From: Marimonas lutisalis
GTDB taxonomy: Bacteria > Pseudomonadota > Alphaproteobacteria > Rhodobacterales > Rhodobacteraceae
Length of the DNA: 64,000 bases
NCBI RefSeq assembly: GCF_005434965.1
Contig: NZ_SKCI01000002.1
Span: forward strand, 975,564-1,039,563
Direction: 5' to 3'
In this document: piece by piece, positions 28,670 through 38,110 of the stretch
Layout of the letters: every line of letters starts with the position of its first letter
How positions within the stretch are numbered: position 1 is the first letter of the stretch
Notes under the pieces: generated by a model
What the model saw: the letters and a program-made list of their open reading frames with translations, nothing else
Told to the model about the DNA's origin: nothing
The model's database searches: none
Translations under genes and position numbers: made by a program

Positions 28670-29689
28670 TCAAGTGTTGAGAAGATCCCTTACCGCTCGG
28701 CGCAGAACAGCCTCATCTTCAGGGTTCAGAGCGGGGTTGCCCGCGCGATGCCCCCAGATAGAATCGATCGGACGGAATTCTGCGTCGGGCATCATCTCAG
28801 TCTCTATCCTGCTATCCTCAGGCGTGAAGTACAGGTCGGTGAGTGACGGCATGATTATGCTGCGTGCGCTGATCGCACGGAGTGCGGCAGTCAAATCGCC
28901 GTTGTAGATAACGTTGTCGGAAATATCCGATGCCATCCATGTGTCGATGCTTGCAAGCAAGTCATGCGCATCCCGGCGCAGGAAGTTCGCCTCCCAGGAC
29001 CGCACCAGAAAGTCCTCAAGCGAGCTGAATCCGGCCTGCTCATAGAGTTTTTCGCGATAGAACGCCTGTGACATAGCCCAGCCGGCATAGACGCGTCCCA
29101 TGGCGCGCAAGCCGCGCACGGGGTGGGCCGCGAAATGGTCCCCGCGCCAGTTAGGATCTCCTGTCAAGGCTGCGCGAACTCCTTGCAGGAAGACCTTGTT
29201 GTGAACCGATGTCCGGGCAGAACCGCAGACGGCACAAATCCGCAAGACCCGGTCGGGAAAGATTGCGCCCCAATGCAGAGCTTGCTGCGCCCCCATCGAC
29301 CAGCCGTAGATCAATGCGACATGCTCGATACCGAACATTTCAGCGAGCATCTGGCGTTGGGCGTGCACGTTGTCCCAATGCGTGAAGACCGGGTAGCGAT
29401 CCGGGCCGAAGGGCGATTGCATGTTCGACGGCGATGATGACAGGCCGTTGCCAAACATGTTTGGAATGACAATGAACCACTCAGTCGGGTCCAGAACCCG
29501 GCCGGGCCCGATCAGCCATTCGGTATCATAGTGTTGCGCCCCGTAGGAAGTGGGGTAGAGGATCACGTTTGACTTGTCCTCGGCCAATGTTCCGTGTGTT
29601 TTGAAGGCGATTTTCGCGCTTGGCAGGGTTATGCCCCGTTGAAGCGTGAAGTTCCTGAGTTCGAAAACCTGATAGTCTTCGGATGACAT
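28670..29689 (-). CDS. MetX-like alpha/beta hydrolase (homoserine O-acetyltransferase family)
   Basis: ATG 29689 sits behind GAGGAGG. The 339-residue product has the family order: YPTSYGAQHYDTEWLIGPGR (N-terminal, oxyanion side), LIYGWSMGAQQALHWG with the nucleophile Ser, FTPEDS with the acid and SIWGHRAGNP with the His. The MetX subgroup proper acylates homoserine, but many relatives are hydrolases or act on other amino acids, and the usual MetX lid residues cannot be confirmed by eye. No methionine genes adjoin it, so I leave the gene unnamed. Confidence 0.78.
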   Translation of the reverse strand: MSSEDYQVFELRNFTLQRGITLPSAKIAFKTHGTLAEDKSNVILYPTSYGAQHYDTEWLIGPGRVLDPTEWFIVIPNMFGNGLSSSPSNMQSPFGPDRYPVFTHWDNVHAQRQMLAEMFGIEHVALIYGWSMGAQQALHWGAIFPDRVLRICAVCGSARTSVHNKVFLQGVRAALTGDPNWRGDHFAAHPVRGLRAMGRVYAGWAMSQAFYREKLYEQAGFSSLEDFLVRSWEANFLRRDAHDLLASIDTWMASDISDNVIYNGDLTAALRAISARSIIMPSLTDLYFTPEDSRIETEMMPDAEFRPIDSIWGHRAGNPALNPEDEAVLRRAVRDLLNT

Positions 29690-29968
29690 GCCTGGCCTCC
29701 TCTAAGCTTCGCGGGATATGCGAACCTGGTTCTGGTTTGAACATATCGGTTCGTATCTGACGTTTCTACGGAAAGCGCTCTTTGTTGTTCGCGACGGTCG
29801 GCCGTGCCGCTTGGTGGTAGATTAGGTGCCGCTTTATTACGCGGAAAACTATGAAACAGGCGTTCCGCGTCGAGCAGGGTTTGACTCTTCAAGAAAACCG
29901 GAAAACTCTTCAAGCCATGCCGCTTTTCATGCAATTTTATGTGCTTTGACCTCTGAGGTTTGATCCGC

Positions 29969-31705
29969 ATGTCAAATCTGTTTCATACACGCCTCACCGA
30001 ACTGATCGGCCAGATCTATCCTGATTTGGACGCAGATATCCTGTCGTCGCAAATGGTCGAAGCCTTCTGGCCGGATGGCACGCATCGCCGCAAACGATCA
30101 CGTTTGCCCAGCAACGGACTATGGTCAGAACATGATGCGGTTCTCATTACCTATGGCGACACGATACGGGACGGGAAACACAAACCCCTTGATCTGTTGG
30201 AGGATTTCCTCGCACGCAACATGGTCGGTGTGGTGAATGGCGTTCATATTCTGCCGTTTTTTCCCTTCAGTTCGGATGATGGTTTTGCCGTTACTGACTA
30301 CCATTCGGTTAATCCGCAGCTCGGCGACTGGACGGATATCACCCGGATCGCGCAAACATTCCATCTGATGTCCGATCTCGTCTTGAATCACGTGTCTTCG
30401 CAGGGTGCTTGGTTTACGGATTACAGGCAGGGCAAGGCCCCCTATGATCGCTTTTTCTATGAGGCAAACCCGGAGGATGACCTTTCCCTTGTCGTGCGGC
30501 CGCGCACAACGCCACTGTTGCAGGAAATTGAAACGCGCGATGGGCCCCGCCACGTCTGGTGCACGTTCAGCCACGATCAGATCGATCTCGACTTTTCAAA
30601 CCCAGAAGTGCTGCTGGAAATGCTCCGGATCATCAGGATGCATATCGACAAGGGTGTGCGTATTCTGCGCCTCGATGCGGTGGCATTCATCTGGAAGGAG
30701 CCTGGCACGACCTGCATACACCTGCCGCAGACACACGCCATCGTTCAGCTTCTTCGGCTCTTGTGTGACTATGCGACCGAACCCGTCGTTCTACTAACCG
30801 AAACCAACGTACCGCGCTCCGAAAACCTCAGTTACTTCGGTAATCGCAACGAGGCGCACGCGATCTACAATTTTCCGCTTCCTCCGTTGATTTTGCACGC
30901 GATGCAGTCCGGGTCGGCGCGCTATCTGCACCGTTGGCAGTCGGCAATGCCCCCTGCGCAGCTGGGGTGCGCCTATCTGAACTTTACCGCCAGCCACGAT
31001 GGAATTGGTATGCGGCCAGCGGAGGGTTTGCTGCCAAATGAAGAAAAAGAGAGGATGATCGAAACAGCCAAGGCAGCAGGTGGGCTGGTATCGATGCGCG
31101 CCTTGCCGAATGGGCAGGAAGAGCCCTATGAATTGAATTGTTCACTGTTTGATGCCATGCGCTTTACGTTCAAGGGCAGTGACATGCATCATTTGCAACG
31201 CTTTCTTTGTTCCCAGACAATCGTGATGTCGCTCGAAGGCATTCCGGCGTTCTACATCCATTCTTTTCTTGCCACGCCAAACGACCATGATGCAGTTGCG
31301 CGACGCGGCATGAATCGGGCAATTAACCGGCATCGTTGGCACTATCCTGATCTTCTGGAATGTTTGGCGGACCCTGCATCCGATCAGGCCCGCGTCATGC
31401 ATGGGCTTTCCGAACGGTTGCGTATAAGGGCACGGCAACCTGCCTTTCACCCCAATGCCACACAGTTCACGCTTGCCATGGATGACCGATTGTTTGGCGT
31501 CTGGCGACAAAGCCTTGACCGTCACCAGTCAATTTTCGCAATTCACAATGTGAGCAGCGAAACCGTTCTCGTCAGCCCATCAAGGATAAACCTGATCGAG
31601 GGGGATTTGTGGGTCGATCTGCTTAGCGGAGAAGACATCCATCCGGCCGGTCCCGAAATCCCCTTTGCCCCCTATCAATGCCGCTGGATATCGAACCGTC
31701 AGTAG
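29969..31705 (+). CDS. GH13 sugar phosphorylase, likely glucosylglycerate phosphorylase
   Basis: The 578-residue protein is a GH13 subfamily 18-type phosphorylase: ILPFFPFSSDDGFAVTDY near the N-terminus, LVLNHVSSQGAWF, RILRLDAVAFIWKEPGT (nucleophile Asp), LTETNVP (acid/base Glu) and NFTASHDGIGMRP. The family includes sucrose phosphorylase and glucosylglycerate phosphorylase. The convergent neighbours encode a GpgS-like synthase and GpgP-like phosphatase, 12 bases away, so breakdown of glucosylglycerate to glucose-1-phosphate and glycerate is the better reading. ATG 29969 with GAGG upstream is preferred over TTG 29960. Confidence 0.85.
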   Translation: MSNLFHTRLTELIGQIYPDLDADILSSQMVEAFWPDGTHRRKRSRLPSNGLWSEHDAVLITYGDTIRDGKHKPLDLLEDFLARNMVGVVNGVHILPFFPFSSDDGFAVTDYHSVNPQLGDWTDITRIAQTFHLMSDLVLNHVSSQGAWFTDYRQGKAPYDRFFYEANPEDDLSLVVRPRTTPLLQEIETRDGPRHVWCTFSHDQIDLDFSNPEVLLEMLRIIRMHIDKGVRILRLDAVAFIWKEPGTTCIHLPQTHAIVQLLRLLCDYATEPVVLLTETNVPRSENLSYFGNRNEAHAIYNFPLPPLILHAMQSGSARYLHRWQSAMPPAQLGCAYLNFTASHDGIGMRPAEGLLPNEEKERMIETAKAAGGLVSMRALPNGQEEPYELNCSLFDAMRFTFKGSDMHHLQRFLCSQTIVMSLEGIPAFYIHSFLATPNDHDAVARRGMNRAINRHRWHYPDLLECLADPASDQARVMHGLSERLRIRARQPAFHPNATQFTLAMDDRLFGVWRQSLDRHQSIFAIHNVSSETVLVSPSRINLIEGDLWVDLLSGEDIHPAGPEIPFAPYQCRWISNRQ

Positions 31706-31717
31706 TGGGAGCCGGCG

Positions 31718-32938
31718 TCAGGTATACTCTTCTGCGTCGTCGGTGGCGGCTTTGCGCAGATCGGCAAGGAAGTCGGGATCCGCCGCGTGAACACGATTCC
31801 AAGTTGGGATGAACGGGCTTTCGTTGGGGTTCTCGAGGAATATTTGACCCGCACGGATTATGTTTTCGGCGAACAGTTCCACGGACTTTTCTTCGGCATG
31901 GCGGTCAACGCTTAACCCGTTCATTTTGGCATCGTTGTAATAGCTTTCCAGGAGATCCAGCGCGGTCCGATAGTATGTGGCCTTGAGCGTTCGGAAAAGA
32001 TTGGGGGTGAATACCGTTCCATCGGCGGCAAGCTTGCGAAAGATTGCTTTGCAGATATCTGTCGACATCCGGCTTAGCCCCTGCGAAGCATCCTCAGGCG
32101 AAAGCGACTGGTGCTTGTGATCATACGAGTCGGCAATCTCGACCTGGCAGACTGACTGCGGCGCCAGATTGCGCCATGCCTCTGACAACACCCCTATTTC
32201 GAGGCCCCAGTCGGATGGGATGCGAAGGTCGGGCAGGATGGGGGTGCGCAATGCGAATTCGCCGGAAAGCGGATAGCGGAAGCTGCGCAGATAATCGAGG
32301 TAATCCCGGTCTCCAACTACGCGTTTGAGCGCGATCAAAAGCGGGCTGACCAACAGGCGGGTAACACGGCCATTGAGCTTTTGGTCGTCGATGCGAGGAT
32401 AATAGCCTTTGGCCATCTGGTAAGGGAATGTCGGGTTTACGACGGGATAGACCAACCGCGCGAGCATATCACGCTCGTAGGTTACGATATCGCAATCGTG
32501 TAACGCCATCACGGATGTGTCGGCACACCCGATAAGGTAGCCGATGCAGCTCCAGACATTCTTGCCTTTACCTGGCTCTTTGGGCGCGAGCCCAAGCGCA
32601 TCGAGCCGCGCACCAAGCGCCTTCATGCGCGGGCTGTCGTTCCAAATTACGATGTGGTTTTGCGGTAGTCGGGCAAAGTATTTCTGTGCGTATCGAAACT
32701 GTGTCTCATCGGCCTGATCGAGCCCGATGATAACACGGTGCAGGTATGGCACCTTCGAAAGTTCGTCTAGGATATGAGAAAGAGCAACGCCTTCCAGTTC
32801 GGAGTAGAGCGAAGGCAGGATCAAACTGATCTTGCGGGTTTCCGAAAAGGCGGACAGTTCATATGTCAGATCTTCGAGTGAGCGTGTTCGCAGATTGTGC
32901 AGCGTCGTGATGTTGCCGTTTTGGTGAAAGTCAGCCAT
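31718..32938 (-). CDS. Glucosyl-3-phosphoglycerate synthase-like glycosyltransferase
   Basis: ATG 32938 with GAGGAG upstream gives 406 residues. The GT-A fold starts at ISLILPSLYSELEG; ALHDCDIVTYERD carries the D-x-D metal motif, and GKGKNVWSCIGYL matches the donor loop of GT81-type GpgS. The C-terminal SDWGLEIGVLSEAW is the acceptor-side motif with the conserved Glu. Such enzymes join glucose from an NDP donor to 3-phosphoglycerate. The gene overlaps the phosphatase gene by 8 bases. A mannosyl-transferring alternative cannot be ruled out by eye. The product is a compatible solute used against salt or nitrogen stress. Confidence 0.8.
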   Translation of the reverse strand: MADFHQNGNITTLHNLRTRSLEDLTYELSAFSETRKISLILPSLYSELEGVALSHILDELSKVPYLHRVIIGLDQADETQFRYAQKYFARLPQNHIVIWNDSPRMKALGARLDALGLAPKEPGKGKNVWSCIGYLIGCADTSVMALHDCDIVTYERDMLARLVYPVVNPTFPYQMAKGYYPRIDDQKLNGRVTRLLVSPLLIALKRVVGDRDYLDYLRSFRYPLSGEFALRTPILPDLRIPSDWGLEIGVLSEAWRNLAPQSVCQVEIADSYDHKHQSLSPEDASQGLSRMSTDICKAIFRKLAADGTVFTPNLFRTLKATYYRTALDLLESYYNDAKMNGLSVDRHAEEKSVELFAENIIRAGQIFLENPNESPFIPTWNRVHAADPDFLADLRKAATDDAEEYT

Positions 32939-33725
32939 GCGTTCTCGTCTCCTCGATGGGGGCGTGTTTATCAAGCAAGTCAGAGACGGCTACTGCCCAG
33001 CCTTCAGGACCTTCTAGGTGCGTACGCGTTGTGCGACCCGTTGTTTCGCCGGGCATCGGTGGAAGCTCGGGCGTTGCGTTATTTGCCACGATGACTCCAA
33101 AGTCGGCTTTTTGCAGCATTTCGATATCGTTTGGAGCATCGCCAAGTGCAATCGTAACCTTTGGTTTGAAGCGTTTTATTAACAAATCCATCTGCTCCGC
33201 CTTGGTGGCGCCAAATGATACCGACAAAAACCGCCCGCCATGCCTTAGTTCGAGCCCAGCTATCTCTGCGGCCTGCGTAAAGGTTTCCAGGTCTTCCGGA
33301 GTTCCCGTCCAGACGCCTGGCTCGCTGAACGCACGCTCTTTCGCGCGTGCCGCAGCTTCGAGGGTAAGACCAGTGATCTCGGCGACGTGTTGCGCTGACA
33401 TGTCCCCAAAGCCCACGAAGCCATTCGGAAGGTTTCTTAGCAATTTCCGAATGGCGAAATACTGGGTTTGTGACTGTTTTTCAGACGTTTGCGGCTCCAA
33501 TATGCCCCCACCGTTTTCAACGATGGCTGGCCAATCAGAAAACCCGATGTCAGATCGAATTGGTGCCACCTCAGATGCGGTCTTGCTTGTTGCAAGGATC
33601 AGACCGATGCCTTGTTTCCGCATGCGAGCAAGAACGCCATTTGCCGGAGCCCAGGAATATGTGTGATGATCTAGAAGTGTACCGTCGAGATCGCTGAAAA
33701 CCAGGATTTGCGAAGGCTTCGTCAT
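32931..33725 (-). CDS. HAD-IIB phosphatase, glucosyl/mannosyl-3-phosphoglycerate phosphatase family
   Basis: The 264-residue protein has HAD motif I VFSDLDGTLLDHHTY, motif II ILATSKTASEV, the family-specific IVENGGGI, RAFSEPGVW, and motif IV LGDAPNDIEML. This set is that of MpgP/GpgP-type phosphatases, which remove the phosphate from the synthase product to give glucosylglycerate (or mannosylglycerate). It is the first gene of the two-gene unit; no strong ribosome site is seen before ATG 33725. Confidence 0.85.
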   Translation of the reverse strand: MTKPSQILVFSDLDGTLLDHHTYSWAPANGVLARMRKQGIGLILATSKTASEVAPIRSDIGFSDWPAIVENGGGILEPQTSEKQSQTQYFAIRKLLRNLPNGFVGFGDMSAQHVAEITGLTLEAAARAKERAFSEPGVWTGTPEDLETFTQAAEIAGLELRHGGRFLSVSFGATKAEQMDLLIKRFKPKVTIALGDAPNDIEMLQKADFGVIVANNATPELPPMPGETTGRTTRTHLEGPEGWAVAVSDLLDKHAPIEETRTHG

Positions 33726-33931
33726 ATCTGAGAAGATAAAGCAATAAGATGCAAAACGCGAGCGTTCAAAGATGCTAAGAACCGCCTGCGCCGCTGCAAA
33801 CGATCAATGAACAATGCGGGCTTTAACCATCGAAAACCTCGCAGTAGCCTTTGCGAACGGATCTGCCAATGCACTGGGCGACAGCGAACATGTATTTCCC
33901 ATCCGATCTCACACAAATCCGGAGAGCTATC

Positions 33932-34351
33932 TTGAACCTGATAACACCCTCGGTACTTCTCTTCCTGTTCGCCAGTGCCGCTCAGTCGGAAGCGTGGAAA
34001 TGTTCCGTGCCATATGATGAGGTTAATGGCGGTGGAACCGTAACGATCGAAGACGAACGCCTGGTCTTTGTCTCCGATTGGCCGCATCGCATGCCGGAAA
34101 TACTCAAGTGCATTAAGGTGGGCCACACAAGCGAATGCATGAACGCCAAACTTACTTCGACGAAAAGCGGTGGCGCATCTGTTTTTCTGAAACTCTACAC
34201 AATAGTCTGGAAAGCTGACGGAGCCCCTGGAACAATAACAACGAGACAGCCTTCAGCCATATTCAAGAGCCAGGATCAGTCATATGAGATGATCGAGTCA
34301 TTCCCTGCCAGCGGCTACACGTTTCCAGTAACAGATTGCATGGTTGACTAA
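33932..34351 (+). CDS. Small secreted protein of unknown function
   Basis: I choose TTG 33932, just after GGAGAG, because it begins a good signal peptide (LNLITPSVLLFLFASAAQSEA). The mature part is about 120 residues with two or three Cys pairs (WKCSV, EILKC, SECMN, TDCMVD), which suggests a disulfide-bonded periplasmic or secreted fold. I do not recognise the family. It ends just before the SAF-domain gene, with about 85 bases between. Confidence 0.55.
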   Translation: MNLITPSVLLFLFASAAQSEAWKCSVPYDEVNGGGTVTIEDERLVFVSDWPHRMPEILKCIKVGHTSECMNAKLTSTKSGGASVFLKLYTIVWKADGAPGTITTRQPSAIFKSQDQSYEMIESFPASGYTFPVTDCMVD

Positions 34352-34436
34352 CCGATGGAAATACACCGCGACAGGACGGTGTGAGGCAAATAACAGTCGG
34401 GCGTTTACGTCGCCCGCTCAAGAAACGGAGAAAGAC

Positions 34437-35726
34437 ATGAACCTGGCGGGACTTGCGGCCGAGGCGGCCGACCGTGGAACCCCGGTCCGGGCCGGACTAA
34501 TTGGCGCGGGCAAGTTCGGTTCGATGTTCCTGAGCCAAGTGCCGACAATAGCTGGTCTTGAGGTTGCCGCCATCGCCGATCTCGATCCCGACAAGGCGCG
34601 TAGGGCCTGCCGTACGGTTGGTTGGGATGATGCGCGTGTAGCGAGAACCGCCTTTTTGGAAAATGGTGCGGAACTTGCTTTGCGCGACGATGTCGACGTC
34701 GTGATTGAGGCAACGGGATCCCCCCGTGCAGGGATAGCAAATGCCGAGGCCGCCATCGCCGCTGGCAAGCATATCGTTATGGTCAATGTCGAGGCCGACG
34801 TTCTGGCGGGGCCGGTGCTTGCGCGCAAGGCGACCGCCGCGGGTGTGTGCTATTCAATGGCATACGGCGATCAACCGGCACTGGTGTCTGAAATGGTGGA
34901 CTGGGCGCGCGCTACGGGGTTTCAGGTCACCGCTGCGGGGAAGGGAACAAAATACCTTCCCGCCTATCATGCCGTCACACCGGATGATGTCTGGGCGCAC
35001 TACGGACTGACACAGGAAGAAGCGCAACGTGCCGGGATGAACCCGCAGATGTTCAACTCGTTTCTGGATGGCACCAAGAGCGCGATCGAAATGGTGGCCA
35101 TCGCCAATGCCTGCGGGCTGGATGTGCCGGACGACGGCTTGGCTTTTCCGCCTTGCGGTGTCGACGACCTTGCGCATGTTTTGCGCCCTCGCGAATTAGG
35201 CGGACAGCTAGAGCGGCGTGGGATGGTCGAGACTATCTCATCATTGGAGCGTGATGGGCGGCCCGTGTTCCGCGATCTTCGTTGGGGCGTTTATGTCGTG
35301 CTTGAGGCGCCCAACGATTATGCGGCGGCTTGCTTTCAGCAATATGGCTTGCCGACCGATGACACAGGCCGCTTCGCTGCGATGTACAAACCATTCCACC
35401 TTATTGGGCTGGAGCTATCCATCTCGGTCCTGAGCGTTGCGCTCCGCAATGAGCCCACGGGTCAGTCTCGCGTTTTGAAAGGAACTGTGGCATCGGTTGC
35501 CAAGCGAGCATTGAAAGCGGGGGAGATGTTGGATGGCGAGGGCGGTTATACCGTATGGGGAAAAGCGCTGCCACTGAAGAAGGCGGGGACGGCGTTGCCG
35601 ATTGGTTTGGCGCACGGAGTGCGTTTGAAGCGTGACATCGAAGCCGGGGGCGTTCTTATGCTGGAAGATGTGGACTTGGCTGAGGATTCAGTCACGGCGA
35701 TCTACGAAGAAGCTACCGCTCGCTGA
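34437..35726 (+). CDS. Homoserine dehydrogenase-like protein with C-terminal SAF domain
   Basis: ATG 34437 follows AACGGAGA. The 429-residue protein has a Rossmann NAD(P) domain (AGLIGAGKFGSMFL near residue 19), IEATGSP, and a conserved central region (YGDQPALV, KGTKYLPAYH). The last 60 residues are an SAF-like domain with IGLAHGVRLKRDIEAGG. This is the COG4091-type family, whose members lie in several sugar-acid and branched-sugar pathways; the specific reaction is unknown here. It is not the biosynthetic homoserine dehydrogenase. Confidence 0.8.
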   Translation: MNLAGLAAEAADRGTPVRAGLIGAGKFGSMFLSQVPTIAGLEVAAIADLDPDKARRACRTVGWDDARVARTAFLENGAELALRDDVDVVIEATGSPRAGIANAEAAIAAGKHIVMVNVEADVLAGPVLARKATAAGVCYSMAYGDQPALVSEMVDWARATGFQVTAAGKGTKYLPAYHAVTPDDVWAHYGLTQEEAQRAGMNPQMFNSFLDGTKSAIEMVAIANACGLDVPDDGLAFPPCGVDDLAHVLRPRELGGQLERRGMVETISSLERDGRPVFRDLRWGVYVVLEAPNDYAAACFQQYGLPTDDTGRFAAMYKPFHLIGLELSISVLSVALRNEPTGQSRVLKGTVASVAKRALKAGEMLDGEGGYTVWGKALPLKKAGTALPIGLAHGVRLKRDIEAGGVLMLEDVDLAEDSVTAIYEEATAR

Positions 35727-35814
35727 GGACAGTGTGGGCGCGGCGTCATCAGCTCTTCCGCTTCGCAGGTTGATAAGCGCCATTATGCTAAGTTTCATTT
35801 TTTCTAGGAAGCGT

Positions 35815-35839
35815 CAGGAGACGATTTCGTCGTCTCCTG
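35815..35839. terminator. Perfect 10-bp hairpin between convergent genes
   Basis: CAGGAGACGA, a 5-base loop TTTCG, then TCGTCTCCTG form a strong stem between two convergent genes. Neither side has the T-run of a textbook intrinsic terminator in the right orientation, so it may be a bidirectional stop or an RNA-stabilising hairpin. Confidence 0.5.
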
Positions 35840-35928
35840 CGTAAGTCGCAATTCTCCGCCAGGTTCCGAAGCTTTGGGTGGGTTCCCTCTCGAAACAAGG
35901 GACTGAGTTTGTAGAACTCAATGATATT

Positions 35929-36918
35929 TCATTTGCAGTTGAAGGCTGCGCTGACCTCATTGGCCAGTTTCGCGACATCGGCCCCGTAGCGAGCCGAGTA
36001 GTGAAATGGCGTGACGCGCCGCACGCCGGCAATGTGGGCGATTTCGCCGGCAGCGCGGGCGGTGAGGTGACGGGTCGCCTGTGCAACATCTTTGTCGGCG
36101 TGGAGAAACGGGGCCTCGATGAAGAGCTGATCGGCGCCTCGGGCGAGTGCAATGATCCGGGCGCGGTTGGCGGAGGTATCTGCGGCGTCGGTCACATAGG
36201 CAAAATGCTGGCCGGGTTTTCTTTCAAAAACCTGCGCGCGCAGCAGCCCGAGTGGTACCGGTTCCGTACCCGGCACGGCGATCATGTGGTCGTCAGGCAG
36301 CTCATCGCGCAATGCCTGCTTGGCTTCGTCGATCCAATGGCCCACCGGCAGGCCCAGCGTATCGAGCGCCGAGCGCCAGACGTTGAAGCGCTGGCGCTGT
36401 CGGAATGCGAAGGCGAGCGATGGAATGCCGTGATCGAGCGCGGCTGCACTGATTTCGAACTCGGCTTCGGAGCATACCGCCCCGCGCGGCAGCTCCGGCA
36501 CCGCCAGGTCCCGCCGGGCGAACTGCTCGCGCGCAGCGAACTCGGCGACCTCGACGATTTGCGCGCCGTCGAATACCTGCACCGTCATACGGAAATCGAC
36601 GGAGGTTTCGCAGAGCAGGTTCCAGCTGTAGCCGCCAAGACGGCTCTGCATCTGATCCGCGAACCCCGGCGGGCCGAGCAGCGTCAGCGGGAGGGGGCGA
36701 TGCAGGCGCAAGCGGAGGAGACGCTCGAACCCGGCGATATGATCCATGTGCGCGTGGCTTACGAAAACATGTGAAACGCGGATGAGTTCACGCGCTGACA
36801 GGGTGGACGTGTCGCCGAGGTCGAACAGCATTGCACGTCGACCGAACTGGAAGTCGAGATAGAGGCCCGGATCTCCGCTGGGGACATTTATCAGTCGCGG
36901 TTGAACAAGAAGGCTCAT
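35929..36918 (-). CDS. Metallo-beta-lactamase fold protein, RNase Z-like
   Basis: The 329-residue protein has the MBL motif VFVSHAHMDHIAGFERLL (HxHxDH) at about residue 50, a preceding LFDLGDTSTLS strand, and later YVTDAADTSANR (metal Asp) and a C-terminal HY. N-terminal arrangement and length resemble tRNase Z-like proteins rather than lactamases. The His that aligns to motif III is not obvious. It is transcribed away from the HhH/topoisomerase VI operon; a nucleic-acid role would fit that company but is inference. Confidence 0.75.
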   Translation of the reverse strand: MSLLVQPRLINVPSGDPGLYLDFQFGRRAMLFDLGDTSTLSARELIRVSHVFVSHAHMDHIAGFERLLRLRLHRPLPLTLLGPPGFADQMQSRLGGYSWNLLCETSVDFRMTVQVFDGAQIVEVAEFAAREQFARRDLAVPELPRGAVCSEAEFEISAAALDHGIPSLAFAFRQRQRFNVWRSALDTLGLPVGHWIDEAKQALRDELPDDHMIAVPGTEPVPLGLLRAQVFERKPGQHFAYVTDAADTSANRARIIALARGADQLFIEAPFLHADKDVAQATRHLTARAAGEIAHIAGVRRVTPFHYSARYGADVAKLANEVSAAFNCK

Positions 36919-37249
36919 CAGTACGCTGGCCCGAGAACTCTGGTCTTGTCGGGCAAAGGGAAAAACCAGGCGTGCGGAAACCTGTCGACATTGGTATCGA
37001 TTCTATGTGCCTCTTCTTCTGGTTCAATTCGTCCGGCGCGCGCCATCTGGCTCTCCCGCATTTCGACAGTTTCTGACGAGGTTAGCAGGGAAGGTAGCGA
37101 GGAATAAGACCGGACGATCGGGCGCGGCATTGATCCCGGTGCGATTGTCGTCCAGCATTCTGGGAAGGGATGCGACCGTTAGGTTGGAATTCCTGGTTTT
37201 AGTACCTTTGTGCTGCTTGTTTTGGGAGCAAGGTTATGAGCGGAGGTGG
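36919..37249. other. Divergent spacer upstream of the HhH-topoisomerase VI operon
   Basis: This 331-base spacer separates the MBL gene from the operon and should contain promoters for both. Frames that cross it lack ribosome sites. The operon start has GCGGAGGTGG directly before ATG 37250. Confidence 0.35.
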
Positions 37250-38110
37250 ATGTTCGTGCAAAGCCGGATCTCTCGCGACCAGATTGCGGACCGCTTTCTA
37301 GAAGCCGCCGAGCTTCTTGAGACGCAGGGAGCGGACCGGTTTCGTGTGCGCGCTTACAGGAAGGGTGCGGATACCGTGCGCGCGCTTGGAGAGGATCCGG
37401 CACGTATCCTGGAACGCGATGGGCTGGAAGGTCTGATTGCCCTTCCCGGAATCGGAAACCGGCTGGCCCGTGCGATTGACGAGATGGTAGCGACGGGGCG
37501 CTGGATTCAGCTTGAGCGGATGCGCGGTGAGGCCGAGCCCGAGAACTTGTTTCGGACCGTGCCCGGCATCGGAGAGGTGACTGCACGTGCAATTCACGAT
37601 GAGCTTCATGTCGATACGCTCGAAGCCCTCGAAATTGCTGCGTATGACGGTCGGCTGGAGAAGGTTCCAGGTATCGGCCCCCGGCGCGCGGCCGCGATCC
37701 GTGCCTCGCTGGCCGCAATGCTGGCGCGCCGGAGAAGGCGTGGCCCGGACGACCACGAGGAACCGACGGTTGCCGAGCTGCTCAAGGTGGACGCGCTTTA
37801 TCGCGAAAAGGCATGTGATGGCGGACTGCAGTTAATTGCCCCGCGACGGTTCAACCCGACGGGCGAAGCATGGTTGCCGATCTTTCATACCGAGCTGGAT
37901 GGTTGGGCCTTCACCACGCTCTACTCCAACACGGCGCGCGCACATGATCTCGGCAAGACGAATGACTGGGTGGTCATCTACTTCGGCCGTCCGGGAGGGC
38001 CGGAGCATCAGCGCACGGTGGTGACGGAAACCCATGGCCCGCTTGAAGGGCGGCGCGTGGTTCGTGGCCGTGAAACCGAATGCAGGGAGCATTATTTCAC
38101 AGATGGCTGA
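37250..38110 (+). CDS. Helix-hairpin-helix protein related to the N-terminus of PolX
   Basis: The start is ATG 37250 immediately after GCGGAGGTGG. Residues 5-60 resemble the 8-kDa domain of family X DNA polymerases (IADRFLEAAELLETQ, FRVRAYRKGADTVRAL). Three helix-hairpin-helix motifs follow: IALPGIGNRLARAI, RTVPGIGEVTARAI and EKVPGIGPRRAAAI. The polymerase X nucleotidyltransferase and PHP domains are absent. The last 100 residues, with WLPIFHTELDGWAFTTLYSN and WVVIYFGRPGG, form a conserved domain I cannot name. The stop overlaps the Top6B start by 8 bases, so it is probably a DNA-binding partner of that enzyme. Confidence 0.75.
   Translation: MFVQSRISRDQIADRFLEAAELLETQGADRFRVRAYRKGADTVRALGEDPARILERDGLEGLIALPGIGNRLARAIDEMVATGRWIQLERMRGEAEPENLFRTVPGIGEVTARAIHDELHVDTLEALEIAAYDGRLEKVPGIGPRRAAAIRASLAAMLARRRRRGPDDHEEPTVAELLKVDALYREKACDGGLQLIAPRRFNPTGEAWLPIFHTELDGWAFTTLYSNTARAHDLGKTNDWVVIYFGRPGGPEHQRTVVTETHGPLEGRRVVRGRETECREHYFTDG

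Noticed and set aside
35878..36774. 298-codon plus-strand frame opposite the MBL gene
   Set aside because: It is a shadow of the metallo-beta-lactamase-fold gene, whose HxHxDH motif is on the other strand.
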